Positions 22,123-32,375 of a stretch of 64,000 nt of DNA are shown here, in pieces. This stretch comes from Periplaneta americana (lineage: Eukaryota > Arthropoda > Insecta > Blattodea > Blattidae): contig NC_091120.1 in the NCBI RefSeq assembly GCF_040183065.1, positions 182,794,396 to 182,858,395 on the forward strand. The letters run 5' to 3'. A model generated the notes under the pieces. The model saw only the letters and a list, made by a program, of their open reading frames with translations. It made no database searches and was not told the origin of the DNA. Made by a program: the position numbers and the translations under genes. The first letter of the stretch is position 1, and each line of letters starts with the position of its first letter.

Positions 22123-22131
22123 CATTATTAT
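21213..22131 (+). repeat. (TTA)n microsatellite split by a LINE insertion
   Basis: Two (ATT/TTA)n blocks, about 21213-21264 and 22081-22131, sit directly at the two ends of the LINE copy at 21266-22080. The simplest reading is insertion into one pre-existing TTA repeat. Confidence 0.7.
21266..22080 (+). mobile_element. LINE family A, longest open RT C-terminal copy
   Basis: It starts at MLGENPQAIKENTGILLEAS, just after where the catalytic YADD would be. One stop at 21366 breaks the frame, which then stays open for 228 codons (21375-22061): MIMSRDENIVRNGNIKIGNL, SFEEVEKFKYLGATVTNIND, LPVVLYGCETWTLTLREKHR, RRLRWAGHIARMGKSRN, then the C-terminus. This is the best-preserved copy of the family here and the reference for the others. 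5'-truncated, so inactive. Confidence 0.9.
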
Positions 22132-22139
22132 ATATAATA

Positions 22140-22670
22140 TCATCACAATGATCATTGTTACTGAAAGTGTTTGATATTATAACTTCATATTGTTGTGAAT
22201 TTTGTTTATATTTTATAACATCCTAAAATAACATTTAAATCATTTAGGACTCGTGCAACACCAAGGATTTGCTCAAACGTTGCATATACTATACATTCGG
22301 TTGTACTGTGTAAGCAAGGCTTGAAACTATGAATGTGTGTTGAAGTCTCAAGCATATCGGCTATCAACATGGCCTCAATTTTATTTTGAAGTTCGAAGTC
22401 GACCTCGCAACACGAAGTGTATTGTTTTCAATATGATGGTTGTAAGGATAACAAAACTAATTATAGGCATAAATGCTTGGCAAAGTCTTGCAGGAGAAGG
22501 CAGTTCATTCTTATTGTGAACAGTACGTTGTACCAGGCTGTAACTGGGCCAAGGGAGTCAACTTAAATGCATTTATTCTCTTCTGTTTCATACTTCGTGG
22601 TGAGTAGGCTACATGTCAATTGTATAATTTTCCTATAATTGCCTATTTTAATTGTAAATTAAAAATGTAA
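22140..22670. other. Unassigned spacer
   Basis: No supported gene. A short stretch near 22522 reads YVVPGCNWAKGVNL, faintly like the first cysteine pair of a THAP domain, but too little is present to call. Confidence 0.25.
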
Positions 22671-22680
22671 GTGTACGAGG

Positions 22681-22960
22681 CGCGTCCAGAATGTAAGTTT
22701 CCCTGGGGCCGTTAAGAGAAAGAAAACACAATTGTATTGAAAGATTTATTGGAATAGATACAGGAATAACTGGCATCAACTTTTGTATCCCTGTGTCGTA
22801 CAAGTCTGCCGCCTGGAACCAATGTATGACAGCCGTTTGCATCTCTCTGTCACTGTGAAAATGCTGATCAGACAGTAAGATAGTAATCGCTGGAAGCGAG
22901 ATCCGGGCTGTAGGGTGGATGTTGAAACACCTCCCAGAGGAACTCCTGCAGAAGATTTAT
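22681..22960 (-). pseudogene. Mariner transposase C-terminus, left arm
   Basis: Minus strand: LPAITILLSDQHFHSDRE, then QTAVIHWFQAADLYDTGIQK, then LMPV. This is the end of a mariner transposase before its 3' terminal repeat. The rest of the protein is missing. Confidence 0.7.
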
Positions 22961-23168
22961 TGTGCACCGAGCCTATGCGGCCAGTGATTATTATCTTTTC
23001 TTACACCTCAAGAAATTCCTGTCCAGTCAACATTTACACAGTGACAGAGAAGTGCAGACGTCTGTCACACACTGGTTCCGATCCCATGCGGTAGACTTCT
23101 ACACAGGGATACAAAAGTTGATCCCACAGTATTACAAATGCATCAATTCCTGTGGGGAATATGTTTAA
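22960..23168 (+). pseudogene. Mariner transposase C-terminus, right arm
   Basis: Plus strand: ASDYYLFLHLKKFLSSQHLH, then SDREVQTSVTHWFRSHAVDF, then YTGIQKLIPQYYKCINSCGE and a stop. It is the same protein segment as the left arm but about 60 residues more complete. It matches the SDYYLFLHLK catalytic-domain tail of mariner. Confidence 0.75.
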
Positions 23169-23468
23169 AAATAGCTCAACAATAGCTGTAACTATCTGTT
23201 TCAATAACTCTGTCGGGCCATGTGAATAAAAACTAGCTTTTTCTTTTGCTAACAGTTTTCAAGCTAATGCTAGTATTTTTGAGAATAAAAATTAAGCTTA
23301 AGCTTTTGCTGGAAAGCTTTAGCTGTTTGCTCTAGCCAAAGACTAAATTTTCCAGTGTTTACTTTAAATTCTGTGAATAAAAACTAGCTTTGGCTAAATG
23401 TTACTAGCTTTAGCTTCTAATTTTTCAAGTGTTCTTCTGACCACACTAGAAATCCAGTTTATTGTTGA

Positions 23469-24430
23469 ATGTCAAACGAAATGGCTGAATTTATTAATGT
23501 ACGTGCTCGTAAATGTTATTGGAAACGAATTACAACACGTGAAGAAGATTATCACAGTTTATTTAGGTTCAGAGAAGAAAATGTTGAGTGGTTAGCTGAA
23601 CATTTCCTTGGCGAATCAACTGAAACAAGAGGCGGAGCTTTAAGTTCTAAACGAAGAATAGAAATATATTTACGTTTTGTAAATGATCCTGGTTTTCAGA
23701 CAGACATTGGAAAGGATTTAGGTGTTCATTGTTCAACCGTCTGCAAGACCATAAAAACAGTAGCAGCGAAAATACTTGACAAAGCACATTTGTGGATTAA
23801 ATTTCCAATGTCCTTTGATGAATTAAATGCAGCAAAATTGCAATGGAATAAGGTCTATAATTTTTCCTGTGCAATTGGTGTCATAGACTGTACACATGTG
23901 CCAATTGCTAAGCCCCAACTATATGGTGATGAAAAGGCACGTGCTTGCAATGCTAAAGAGGAATTTACAAGCACTGATGCCCAATGGCCAGGGTCTGTCC
24001 ATGACCACAGAATTTTGAGAAGATCAGATTTATTTGTCCAGATGAACCGGTAGAGAAGTGATGCTGTATTACTTGGGGACAGTGGATATGGCATTACCCT
24101 CTAGCTACTCACTCCTTATAGGAATCCTCATGGCCCCGAGGAAAGAGAATACAACATTTTGCTTAAGAAGGAACGAGTGATAATCGAGAGATGCTTTGGT
24201 CAGCTTAAGCGGAGATTTCCTTGCCTCAACTATCTAAGAGTGGATTTGACAAAAGTGGCTTCTGTGATAATTAGTTGTGCTGTTCTCCATAATGTTCCCT
24301 AATACTTAAAAACCAGTACATGAAGAGGAGTATGAAGGATATGAGGATGATGACCTGGATGTGGAGGATGGACAGACAGTTGATGCAGCAGAAATGAGAC
24401 GCAGAGATCTTCACAGACGGAGGAAATAAT
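23469..24430 (+). pseudogene. HARBI1-like Harbinger transposase
   Basis: An open frame of 194 codons from 23469: RKCYWKRITTREEDYHSLFR, DIGKDLGVHCSTVCKTI (HTH), then GVIDCTHVPIAKPQLYGDE with the first catalytic D. A short internal deletion follows, then DAQWPGSVHDHRILRRSDLF with the second D. A stop at 24051 is followed by LLGDSGYGITL, stop, LLTPYRNPHGPEEREYN, and ERVIIERCFGQLKRRFPCL with the third catalytic acidic residue. At least three lesions make it non-functional, but all three DDE positions are still visible. Confidence 0.88.
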
Positions 24431-24559
24431 GAATATAATTCATGCAGGATATAATGTTTAAATGTCCAAGCGATGTTTTTTCAGATACTTTATTTGAACT
24501 TGAATATACAGCTGTGTGCTTTTTAAAGTGTTCAGAAAACGGTATATATTGGCATTTCT

Positions 24560-25491
24560 TCATTTTCCTGGTTATTTTTGTCATCAGAACTAGACTGAAG
24601 GCGTCTTATTATTAGGTCTTCCTTCTCCATCTGAACTCTTGTTAATTTTAATTGCTCCAAAAGAACCAGTCTCTGCAGTTCAGAAGTAGATAGGTTTTTG
24701 GTTTTATCTGTCTAGGTTTTTGGTTTTATCTGTCTCTGGAATTAATGACTTAATTCTTTTTGGTGGCGGTAGCGGTGGTAATTGTGACTGATTTGGACTC
24801 TCAGCAGGATGGCCTGATGTTCCGACAATTAAGGCTGCTATGAAAAATAAAGTATTGTGAAGTAAAGTAAATGTAAGTTTGTCCCTATTTCACTTTTATT
24901 TCTATTTTATATATTCTAGATAGGCACTAGCTTAAAATGGAAAATTACGAAAACATTTCGTTAATATTTTTGTTTTGGAAAATGTAATTAATTTCAAATG
25001 GTTAATTTCGCCTTGTTACCTTTGTGAATTTTTGAAACTGTAACTACTAACCATTATACTCTTGGTCTACTTACCTGGATCTTTACAGAATACCGGATTT
25101 TCTTCTGCCGATAGATGTTCCATGAACTGTTTTTCCCACTCCTTGAGCATAATTTTTTGTTTCCTGTCGCATTTTTATGTCTTCCTTTTTAAATCATTTT
25201 TCATATTTTGAATTTTTTCCTCAGTTGTTTTTCACTCATTTCTTTACCGAAAGTTCTTAAGTGCCCGCTCTTCAAAACCAACAGTGATTTTTCTTTCGCA
25301 TGTTTAATGTTAGACACCTGTGATTTATTAAACAAAATTTTGAAATTTTGTAGCAGTGACACAAATTTAAATTGCACATCATTTGTTACTTCGCGTTCAT
25401 GATCTGACTGGTGTTCGAACTCGGAATCAGACGTCTCTTTCTTTTTAAACACACTCACAAACGTTACAACTCCTTGCTTCCTCCTTTTCAT
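24560..25491 (-). pseudogene. Harbinger partner protein (Myb/SANT-like DNA-binding)
   Basis: Minus strand, starting MKRRKQGVVTFVSVFKKKE at 25491: a 96-codon open frame with an acidic stretch and KEMSEKQLRKKFKI. Farther on, degenerate frames read LKEWEKQFMEHLSAEENPVF near 25110, PPPKRIKSLIPETDKTKN near 24740 and QLKLTRVQMEKEDLIIRR near 24630. The order resembles the second ORF of Harbinger elements, which helps nuclear import and target binding of the transposase. Interrupted by frameshifts. Confidence 0.6.
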
Positions 25492-25859
25492 CTAACAACA
25501 AATTTGGTATGAAATCAATTCAGTTGTTGAGAATAACATTTTAAGTCAAAAATGAAGAAGATTCATAAAACACTTGTTCTAACAATGAAATATTATATTA
25601 ATAGGCATAGAGGTGTTCACTAATCTTAAGCGAAAGCTGGAATTTCCCAGCTTTAGCTTTCTAGCAAGAGCAATATTTTATTCACACAATTGCTAGCTAA
25701 AGCTAATGCTAATACTGAAGACTAGACAGCTAAAGCTAGTGCTAATACTGAAGACTAAAAAGCTAAAGCTAGTTTTTATTCACATGTTTTCTTTCTCTAA
25801 ACGGCCCCAGAGAAACTTTCTTTCTGGACGTGCCTCGTACATGCCATGAAGGAGCTTGG

Positions 25860-26495
25860 AGAAAGGACTAGAATTTAATGGAATTTGGGAAGAGGGGCAC
25901 TACAACCCAGCACTGCAACCTTTTCCGATCTATTGCGCTAACCCCCAAGTTACTGTCTTCCTCCGACGAGTTTAGTGCTGGGACCTGAGGTATTCTTTCC
26001 ATCGGTGCGGGGGGGGGGGTTGCAGGTATATTCTTTTGTTGCTACAGCCAAGCCGAGCCGAGCGGAGTGGGAAGTATTAATCGTCCAAAAATATGCAGTC
26101 TTCAGTTTGTAGTAGTGTGTGAATATTTCATATACATATTGTTAACTAGGCCTATATGGTTTTGTTATTAATATATTAAACATGTTGTTGCAATTTTTGC
26201 TCAAACATCGCCCTGATGTTAGCTATGTTAATATTATATGAATTAATCATATTAAATATTTTACAGTTACAACTCATTTTTAAGGAAACATGCTGTGGAA
26301 AAGTTTTTAGTTTTATTCTATTGGAATTTTAGAATATGTGTGATTGATATCGTGGAAAACAGATTCCTATAATGTAATGCGAAAATCATTTGTTGGTGAT
26401 ATCTTAAAATACAAATCAATTAAGTTTACTTCTCAAATGAGTTCAGCAGTACAGTATATTTAAATTGATTACATCATAAATTTAATTCAATTCTA
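25860..26495. other. Unassigned spacer
   Basis: It includes a G10 run near 26009 and a phrase (GACGAGTTTAGTGCTG at 25966) that recurs inverted near 26985. Probably an unclassified dispersed repeat. No gene. Confidence 0.3.
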
Positions 26496-26499
26496 CTAA

Positions 26500-26713
26500 C
26501 CACTAAATTTTATATTATGATTATTCTTTTCATTTATATTTTTGTAGTTTTATTATGATTTTCCTTTTTATTTATTTTATTGTATTTGTATTTCTGGTTG
26601 TGTGATGGCCTTAACTTCACCAGAATAAATAAATAAATAAATAAATAAATAGATAAATAAATAGATAAATAAATAAATAAATAGGTAAATAAGTAAGTAC
26701 ATAAGTAAATAGG

Positions 26714-26760
<47 letters not shown>

Positions 26761-26762
26761 AA
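26500..26762 (+). mobile_element. CR1/Jockey-like LINE 3' end with long (TAAA)n tail
   Basis: The sequence TGATGGCCTTAACTTCACC followed by AGAATAAATAAATAAA is the same 3' end as at 34969-35030. The tail is about 135 bp of (TAAA)n with TAGA/TAAG interruptions. The retained LINE part is short. Confidence 0.6.
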
Positions 26763-27286
26763 AAAATAATAATTTTCTATAATAATTTCCTTCTCTGAAC
26801 ACGTAACTACGAATGGTTGTATCTCTATCTCGCCAAAATACGTTAGAAAACTAATAGGCATACTGCTCTCGTAAATTGGGCGAATGTTTTCAGTATGACT
26901 GTCCTTCCTTCCAGACTGCCGCTGTCACTGTTCCCTCCCACTCCAGTACCGCGCTAGACTAGTCGGAACCGCATTCCTCTCAGCACTAAACTCCTCAGAG
27001 GATGACAGTAGAAGCATTTGCAAACCCACACCGGCTGATTACACTAATGTTCGCCGCGTACCCAGGTTTTGAGCAGGCAACCTCACTCGACCCCCTCCGT
27101 GCGTCGCCAGCCGGCGTTCGGAGAATGCTATGGAGTGATGACGCAATGATGTATATGCCTAATATGTGGCAACGGGAAAATCCCGAGAAAAACCCCAACC
27201 TTGTTCGTCACAATTCTCTCGGGGGGGGGGCAGAGTTGCGCGTTGTGGTCATAGTCTGTATGTGAGTTGCGCGGAAACATCTAAGG

Positions 27287-28839
27287 CAGGCGTTCTCAAC
27301 CTGGTACTTGGGAGCACCACTGTGTTACTTTAATGATATTTGGTGCTCTTGTCACGAGAGTAAAAGTGTGCTCGCGAGCACGAACGCTCCTTAGGTCCTT
27401 TTTTGAATGCAAACTTTGTTGTACGAGCTGGAACAAATGAGCCGTTCAGAGCAGAAGTGGTGTAAGTCAAAATTGGGTAATAAGGTTTAAAGTAAAAATT
27501 CTGTAAAATACAGCGCAAAGCAGCAATTAATATGTCTTTCGTGATATCCACTGTCTACTAATAGTTTGAATAAATTCAATATTAATTGCTACTTTGCGCT
27601 GTATTTTACAGAATGTTTACTTTAACCCTCATTACTCATTTCTGACTTTCACCACTTCTGCTCTGAACGGCTCAAATAATGTTCCCATCCACCCATTATA
27701 TTGCTTTAGCAACCTTACAGGCTTTCCCGTATTTCATACTGTATAATCCCTTTCAATTCTTTATGGACTTAATCAGAAAAATCAAGATAATTCTGCTGCT
27801 CGTGAAGAACTTCAATTGGTAGATTTCTAGTCCACCTTGGCGCTGAAATATTTGTTTTAAAAGGAGAAATAAAATTCACAATCTTCAGGAAGCGGAAGAT
27901 ACAAAAATGTTCCAAATACTACGGGGTGTTTCTCGCAGATGTGTAGCTTTGTTCGGTACGACATATCTATGCAAAAGAAAAGAAAAGGAAAGAAAAGAAA
28001 AGAAAAGAAAAAAGAAAAGAAAAAAAAGAAAAGAAAAGAAAAGGAAAGGAAAGGAAAGAAAAGAAAAGAAAAGAAAAGGGAAAAGTGAAAAGGGAAAAGG
28101 AGAAAGGAGAATGGAGAAAGGAGAAAGGAGAAAGGAGAAAGGAGAAAGGAAATAGGAAAAAGGAAAAAGGAAAAAGGAAAAAGGAAAAAGGGAAAAGGGA
28201 AAAGGAAAAGGAAAAAAAGGAAAAAAGGGAAAAGGGGAAAGGAAAAAGGAAAAAGGAAAAAGGAAAGGAAAGGGAAAAGGAAAGGAAAGGAAAGGAAAGG
28301 GAAAGGGAAAGGAAAGGAAAGGGAAAAGGAAAGGAAAGGAAAGCAAAGCAAAGGAAAGAAAAAGGAAAGGAAAAGAAAGGAAAGGAAAGGAAAAGGAAAG
28401 GAAAAGTAAGGAAAGGAAAGCAAAGGAAAGGGAAAGGAAAGGAAAAGAAAAGGAAAGGAAAAGAAAGGAAAGGAAAAAAGGGAAAGGAAAGGAAAAGAAA
28501 AGGAAAGGAAAAGAGAAGAGAAAAGAAGAGAAGAAAAAAGAAAAGAAAAGAAAAGAACTTTCTCACTTATGAAATACCTCCATAAGAAAGCGAGATCAAG
28601 ATTAATTTATTGATTCATATCTAAGCCGTTTATCCTTGGACACCACTGAAGTTTTGAATAACACTGAAGTTCAAGGATCTCATTAACACGGTCTTTGTTT
28701 TAAAAATGCAAAATTTAGGTATTTGTTAAGTAATTTAATCATGTATTCATATATTAAACCTGTTCGACTTCACGTTGCTCGCTCATTTAGAATTACATGT
28801 GTGCAGCGCTCACTATCTTAAAAAGGTTGAGAACCCCTG
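27287..28839. mobile_element. Non-autonomous hAT element with purine-rich core
   Basis: Terminal repeats CAGGCGTTCTCAACC (27287-27301) and GGTTGAGAACCCCTG (28825-28839), 14 of 15 matching. They are flanked by the 8-bp repeats ATCTAAGG and ATCTAAGA. Inside are a foldback (arms about 27438-27524 and 27577-27673, containing TTTTACAGAAT and GCGCTGTATTTTA) and a 590-bp purine tract. No transposase. Confidence 0.85.
27970..28556 (+). repeat. 590-bp polypurine (GAAAA/GGAAA)n tract
   Basis: Almost pure A and G on the plus strand with variable GAAAA, GGAAA and GGAGAAA units. It produces long artefactual Lys/Glu-rich and Phe/Ser-rich reading frames on the two strands. Confidence 0.95.
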
Positions 28840-28847
28840 ATCTAAGA

Positions 28848-29407
28848 TAACACAACATGAGTTGCGCATAAATAGAACGAAAATGTGCTTATGAACTGTG
28901 CGAAGTGGTTACGGGTAAGCGCGCACTGAAAATGCAAACTCCAGCAATTTAATGTATAGAGGCTAACTTAGAACTTCTAGGCTTAGGACTAGTAGTTTCA
29001 TAAACAAAATAAAAATGTTCAAGAAACTGACGGTTTAAAAATGTTATATTATGCAGGAGAGCGCATGTTTTTAAACTGACATTATAACGGTAATATTATC
29101 TATCTACTTCGCTCTACTAGAAGACGCAATAGTAAGCACATTTCTTTCACTATTAATCTCCTGGTTGGAGAACAGTGTGAAATGTCTTACTGTTTATGCA
29201 CAGTTTATAATATGACCAACGAGTAACTCGTTGAATACAAAGACGTTTTATAGTTTAACCTAGACTCACTACGAGCGCTGTTCCTCGACCGAAAATTGAA
29301 CCTTTCGCACATCGCCATCGCCATCGCCATCAAGAGATATGTGACTGCTGCATGTTTACATCACGATCCCGTCGATTTCAAATAACGTAGAATGTTATTT
29401 AATGATA
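28848..29407. other. Unassigned spacer
   Basis: No gene. A short (CATCGC)3-4 run lies at about 29309-29331. Confidence 0.3.
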
Positions 29408-29920
29408 TTTATGCTCGACCATGCCGAAATGTAGTAATTATACACCTGGTAGCAGTCCTTTAATGCATGTCATTAAAGTACACCTACTCATCAAAGTACA
29501 AGTGTTCAGCCAATGACAAGTCAGCTTACAGGTGTTCAGCCAATGACAAGTCAGCTTTGTACCGTTATAAAACCGCAAGTATCGATTATTCTCGGATATG
29601 CAATCGAAAGAGAATTAGCGAAAAGTCACGGAGGCTGGAAATCCAATACTGTCGCAGAAGGTTATATTGTTACTATAATAGTTAGAGTTAATTGTAAATA
29701 ATATTCAAATAAATTCAATTTGTCATCTCATTTTTCAATTCTAAATCAATTTTCACGTTATACCAGAGTAATCTTCATCTTATTCTGTGCCAAGGTCAAT
29801 GAAATTCGGCCTCGGAAAAAATCAATACTTTCGCGTCTGCGCACATCTCACAATTCAGGTCAGTTCGCACATAAACATAATTTTGAATAATTTCAAGTTA
29901 GAAATATGGTCGAGCATAAA
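29408..29920. mobile_element. Short inverted-repeat element with internal duplication
   Basis: TTTATGCTCGACCAT at 29408-29422 and its exact complement at 29906-29920 bound 513 bp. Inside, a 30-bp unit starting GTGTTCAGCCAATGACAAG is tandemly duplicated (29502 and 29532). The small frames inside have no motif. Class unknown. Confidence 0.6.
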
Positions 29921-30099
29921 AAGTCGTATGAAACTTGCCTATAATGGTAATTAAGACTCTCGAATGAAAATTATGAAACTCGCTTGCGCTCGTTTCATAA
30001 ACAATCATACTTCCGTCTTAATTACTACCATTGTAGGCTCGTTGCATAATGTACTATTAATATTATTTAATGTATTAGGAGTAAGTGTGTATTAATTTA

Positions 30100-30407
30100 A
30101 TCAATAGAGCCTGTCTATACAGTCTTTACATAGTTTATTGTAATCGTTGTTTTGTGTTATATGTGAAATTGTGGTGTACTCTTGTGCTGTATGTAATCGT
30201 ACAAATAGTGTTTATACACGATAGTTTATTTTAATCGGACTTATTTGTTAAAGTGTGTGCTCTTATGCTGCATACAACTGTACAAAAAGTGTTTATATAG
30301 TTAATTTTAATTGTACTTCAGTGGAATACGTGAAATCATGTTATATTCTAGTGCTGCATGGCCTACAACTGGACGAATTGTGTTTATATAATATATTTTC
30401 TTTGTAC
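30100..30407 (+). repeat. Degenerate tandem repeat, period about 80-90 bp
   Basis: Units of the form GTG...CTTGTGCTG(T/C)AT...AACTGTAC(A/G)AA...GTGTTTATA occur near 30171, 30253 and 30325. A further unit appears at about 31755-31810, beyond the inserted element at 30410-31741. Copies are roughly 70-80% alike by eye. Confidence 0.5.
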
Positions 30408-30409
30408 TA

Positions 30410-31741
30410 CCACAGTCTACTATATACAGTCGCGAAGCTCAATATGTAGTAAAAATGCAAACATGGATAGTTGCCCACCACTAGGATCGCTACTATCGCC
30501 TCATCATCGCAGATCTCTCTCCTAGCAGACGACAAAATATGTTACACTTTCGTTGTCGTGTTCTTTTGGAAAAATTAACACCTTCCTTCCATTATTGAAA
30601 TATTAAATGCATAAAGTTAATTTATTATTTTAATGAAGTATATTAAATTCCACCATAAACTCGAAGATACCTACAAGACATAAGTTAATATAATATTTGT
30701 TTGTGCAAAACGAACTGAAATTTACTATAATAGCTTCACTCATTCAAGATTATAGCGATAATTAACTATGAAACCAATAAATATTAATTTGCATTTCCCT
30801 TTACAGCAATAATAATGGAAATATGAATTAATGGAGTAACTTACGTGTACCGGTACTTGTAGTGTAGGCTTACGTAGTTAACAAAGTGGGATGAGGTTAA
30901 GCAATAATAATCACACCAGAATTGGAAATAAAACGTGATCAATAAATTTTATTGTAACAGACTTATTCTACGTCACTAGTAATGCAACAAATAAAAATAA
31001 CAGCAAAATTAACAGCTATAATTAAAAACATCCTTTGAAAAAAAAAAAGTAGGCCTAAGCAATAATAATCCCACCAGAATTGAAAATAAAACGTGATCAA
31101 TAAATTTCATTAAAACAAACTGAAATTTTCTACATCTTTAGTAAAATGACACATACAAATAATAACAAAATTAATAGCTACAATTAAAAATATATCCTCT
31201 GAAAAAAAAGTAGACCTAACCTTTATTTCTCTGGAAATTTAGTAGCCTAAGTGACAGAACTTTAACCGGTATTTAATGTCCTTTCGGTTAGACTGAAACA
31301 TTTCATTGTGAAATTTAAGGCTATAATGTATTCTAACAGTCACAAAGAACTTCAAAATTAAGAGTTTTGTTTCTGCACAGCATTCTTGTGGAAACCCAGG
31401 AACCTTTCTGAATCTTTCGGAAATCGGAAAAAGGATAACTCTGGCCTCTTTCTCTTACTGTTGCTGCAATTTATAGCACTACAAACGTCTCCTCCTTGTC
31501 CCATATTATTATTCCAATTATTATATTTTAGCCATTAACATTTTCATTACAACCAATAACGAACATTTCACAAGCATCAATGTGAAATACGCAACGAGCT
31601 AGCATTCGATAGAAATACGACACAGTCCAAAGTCGACCATGGACAGTCTATTGTTTCTAGTTGCTAACCGCTTGGAGTGCTTTGTCACGAGATTTGCAAA
31701 AAAACACCTCAAGCTTCGCGACTGTATATAGTAGACTGTGG
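30410..31741. mobile_element. Tc1/mariner-type TIR element, non-autonomous
   Basis: 30-bp exact terminal repeats (CCACAGTCTACTATATACAG, then TCGCGAAGCT) at both ends, with TA on each side (30408-30409 and 31742-31743). No transposase was found. It contains a tandem 158-bp duplication (30901-31220). Confidence 0.8.
30901..31220 (+). repeat. 158-bp unit tandemly duplicated
   Basis: Both units begin GCAATAATAATC(A/C)CACCAGAA (30901 and 31059) and share AAAACGTGATCAATAAATTT. They differ by small changes. They lie within the TIR element. Confidence 0.8.
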
Positions 31742-31743
31742 TA

Positions 31744-32373
31744 CTACTGTGTAAAACTCCGTAAGTGGAATCATATTACATTGTTGTGCTGCATATAACT
31801 GTACGAATCGACGTAAGAAGGATTCGGGAATATCTTTTCACAAGTAAGTTGGTTACATACTGTACATTGTATTAGGATATTGTAAAATGACTGAAAACCA
31901 TTTGTACATTTTTATTGTGATAATAAAAGGGAGTGTTTTGTAGGAATAAGCGCAAACGTGGAATTTATTTTTATAATTCCACTGCAAAATCATGAGCTTC
32001 TCAGTAAATGGTTATATACTGTTAAACGCGACAAATTGATACCACAGGCTTTGCTCTTTTCATTTCGCAGAATCGTGTTTCTGCATTTCTGCAATTGAAT
32101 ATGACTATGTCGCAGTTTCGTTACGTAGACAGTAGAGGGCTCTAGTGTCAGTGCAGACATTCAGATGTCACTGAAGGAGGCAGACAGTACTAGCGGAAGC
32201 TTTTCGAAGATGCACTTCGGTCAGAAGCACTAGATTCTGAATGTGATGAATCCGAGCTGAATACAGACTGATGATACAAAATAAGATTTCTTAGGTCTTT
32301 ACTGGGAGTAACCTTGAGAGAGAGAGAAAACGTCTTTCAGATATCCGAGCTCAAATGCAAGTGGAATAATTAC
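31744..32373. other. Unassigned spacer
   Basis: The first 70 bp is a unit of the tandem repeat seen at 30100-30407. The rest has no recognisable feature. Confidence 0.3.
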
Positions 32374-32375
32374 TA

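Larger units (their letters stand above)
23220..25789 (+). mobile_element. PIF/Harbinger transposon with two convergent genes
   Basis: Ends CATGTGAATAAAAACTAGC (from about 23218) and the complement GCTAGTTTTTATTCACATG (to about 25789), followed inward on both sides by many AGCTAAAGC-type words. It carries a HARBI1-like transposase on plus and a Myb/SANT-like partner gene on minus, the standard two-gene Harbinger layout. The left end may include GGGC; the right end appears to have lost those bases, so the exact border is uncertain. Inserted in the right arm of the palindromic mariner. Confidence 0.8.
22676..25837. mobile_element. Palindromic mariner element enclosing a Harbinger transposon
   Basis: The ends are long inverted repeats of about 52 bp with five differences (CGAGGCGCGTCCAGAA at 22676; TTCTGGACGTGCCTCG ending 25837), flanked by TA (22674-22675 and 25838-25839). 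Just inside the left end, mariner C-terminal codons run on the minus strand (22681-22960). They meet a second mariner C-terminus on the plus strand (22960-23168). The element is therefore two mariner ends joined head to head. The right arm is interrupted by a Harbinger element at about 23220-25789. Confidence 0.75.

Noticed and set aside
26577-26861. Repeated Tyr-Leu-Phe-Ile frame
   Set aside because: Translation of the (TAAA)n LINE tail.
26997-27230. Possible SINE (ACGGGAAAATCCCGAGAAAA resembles the SINE-1 body)
   Set aside because: Only about 20 bases are similar and no tRNA head, tail or duplication could be found.
27857-28585. Long Lys/Glu-rich and Phe/Ser-rich frames on both strands
   Set aside because: Artefacts of the polypurine tract; no stop codons arise from that composition.
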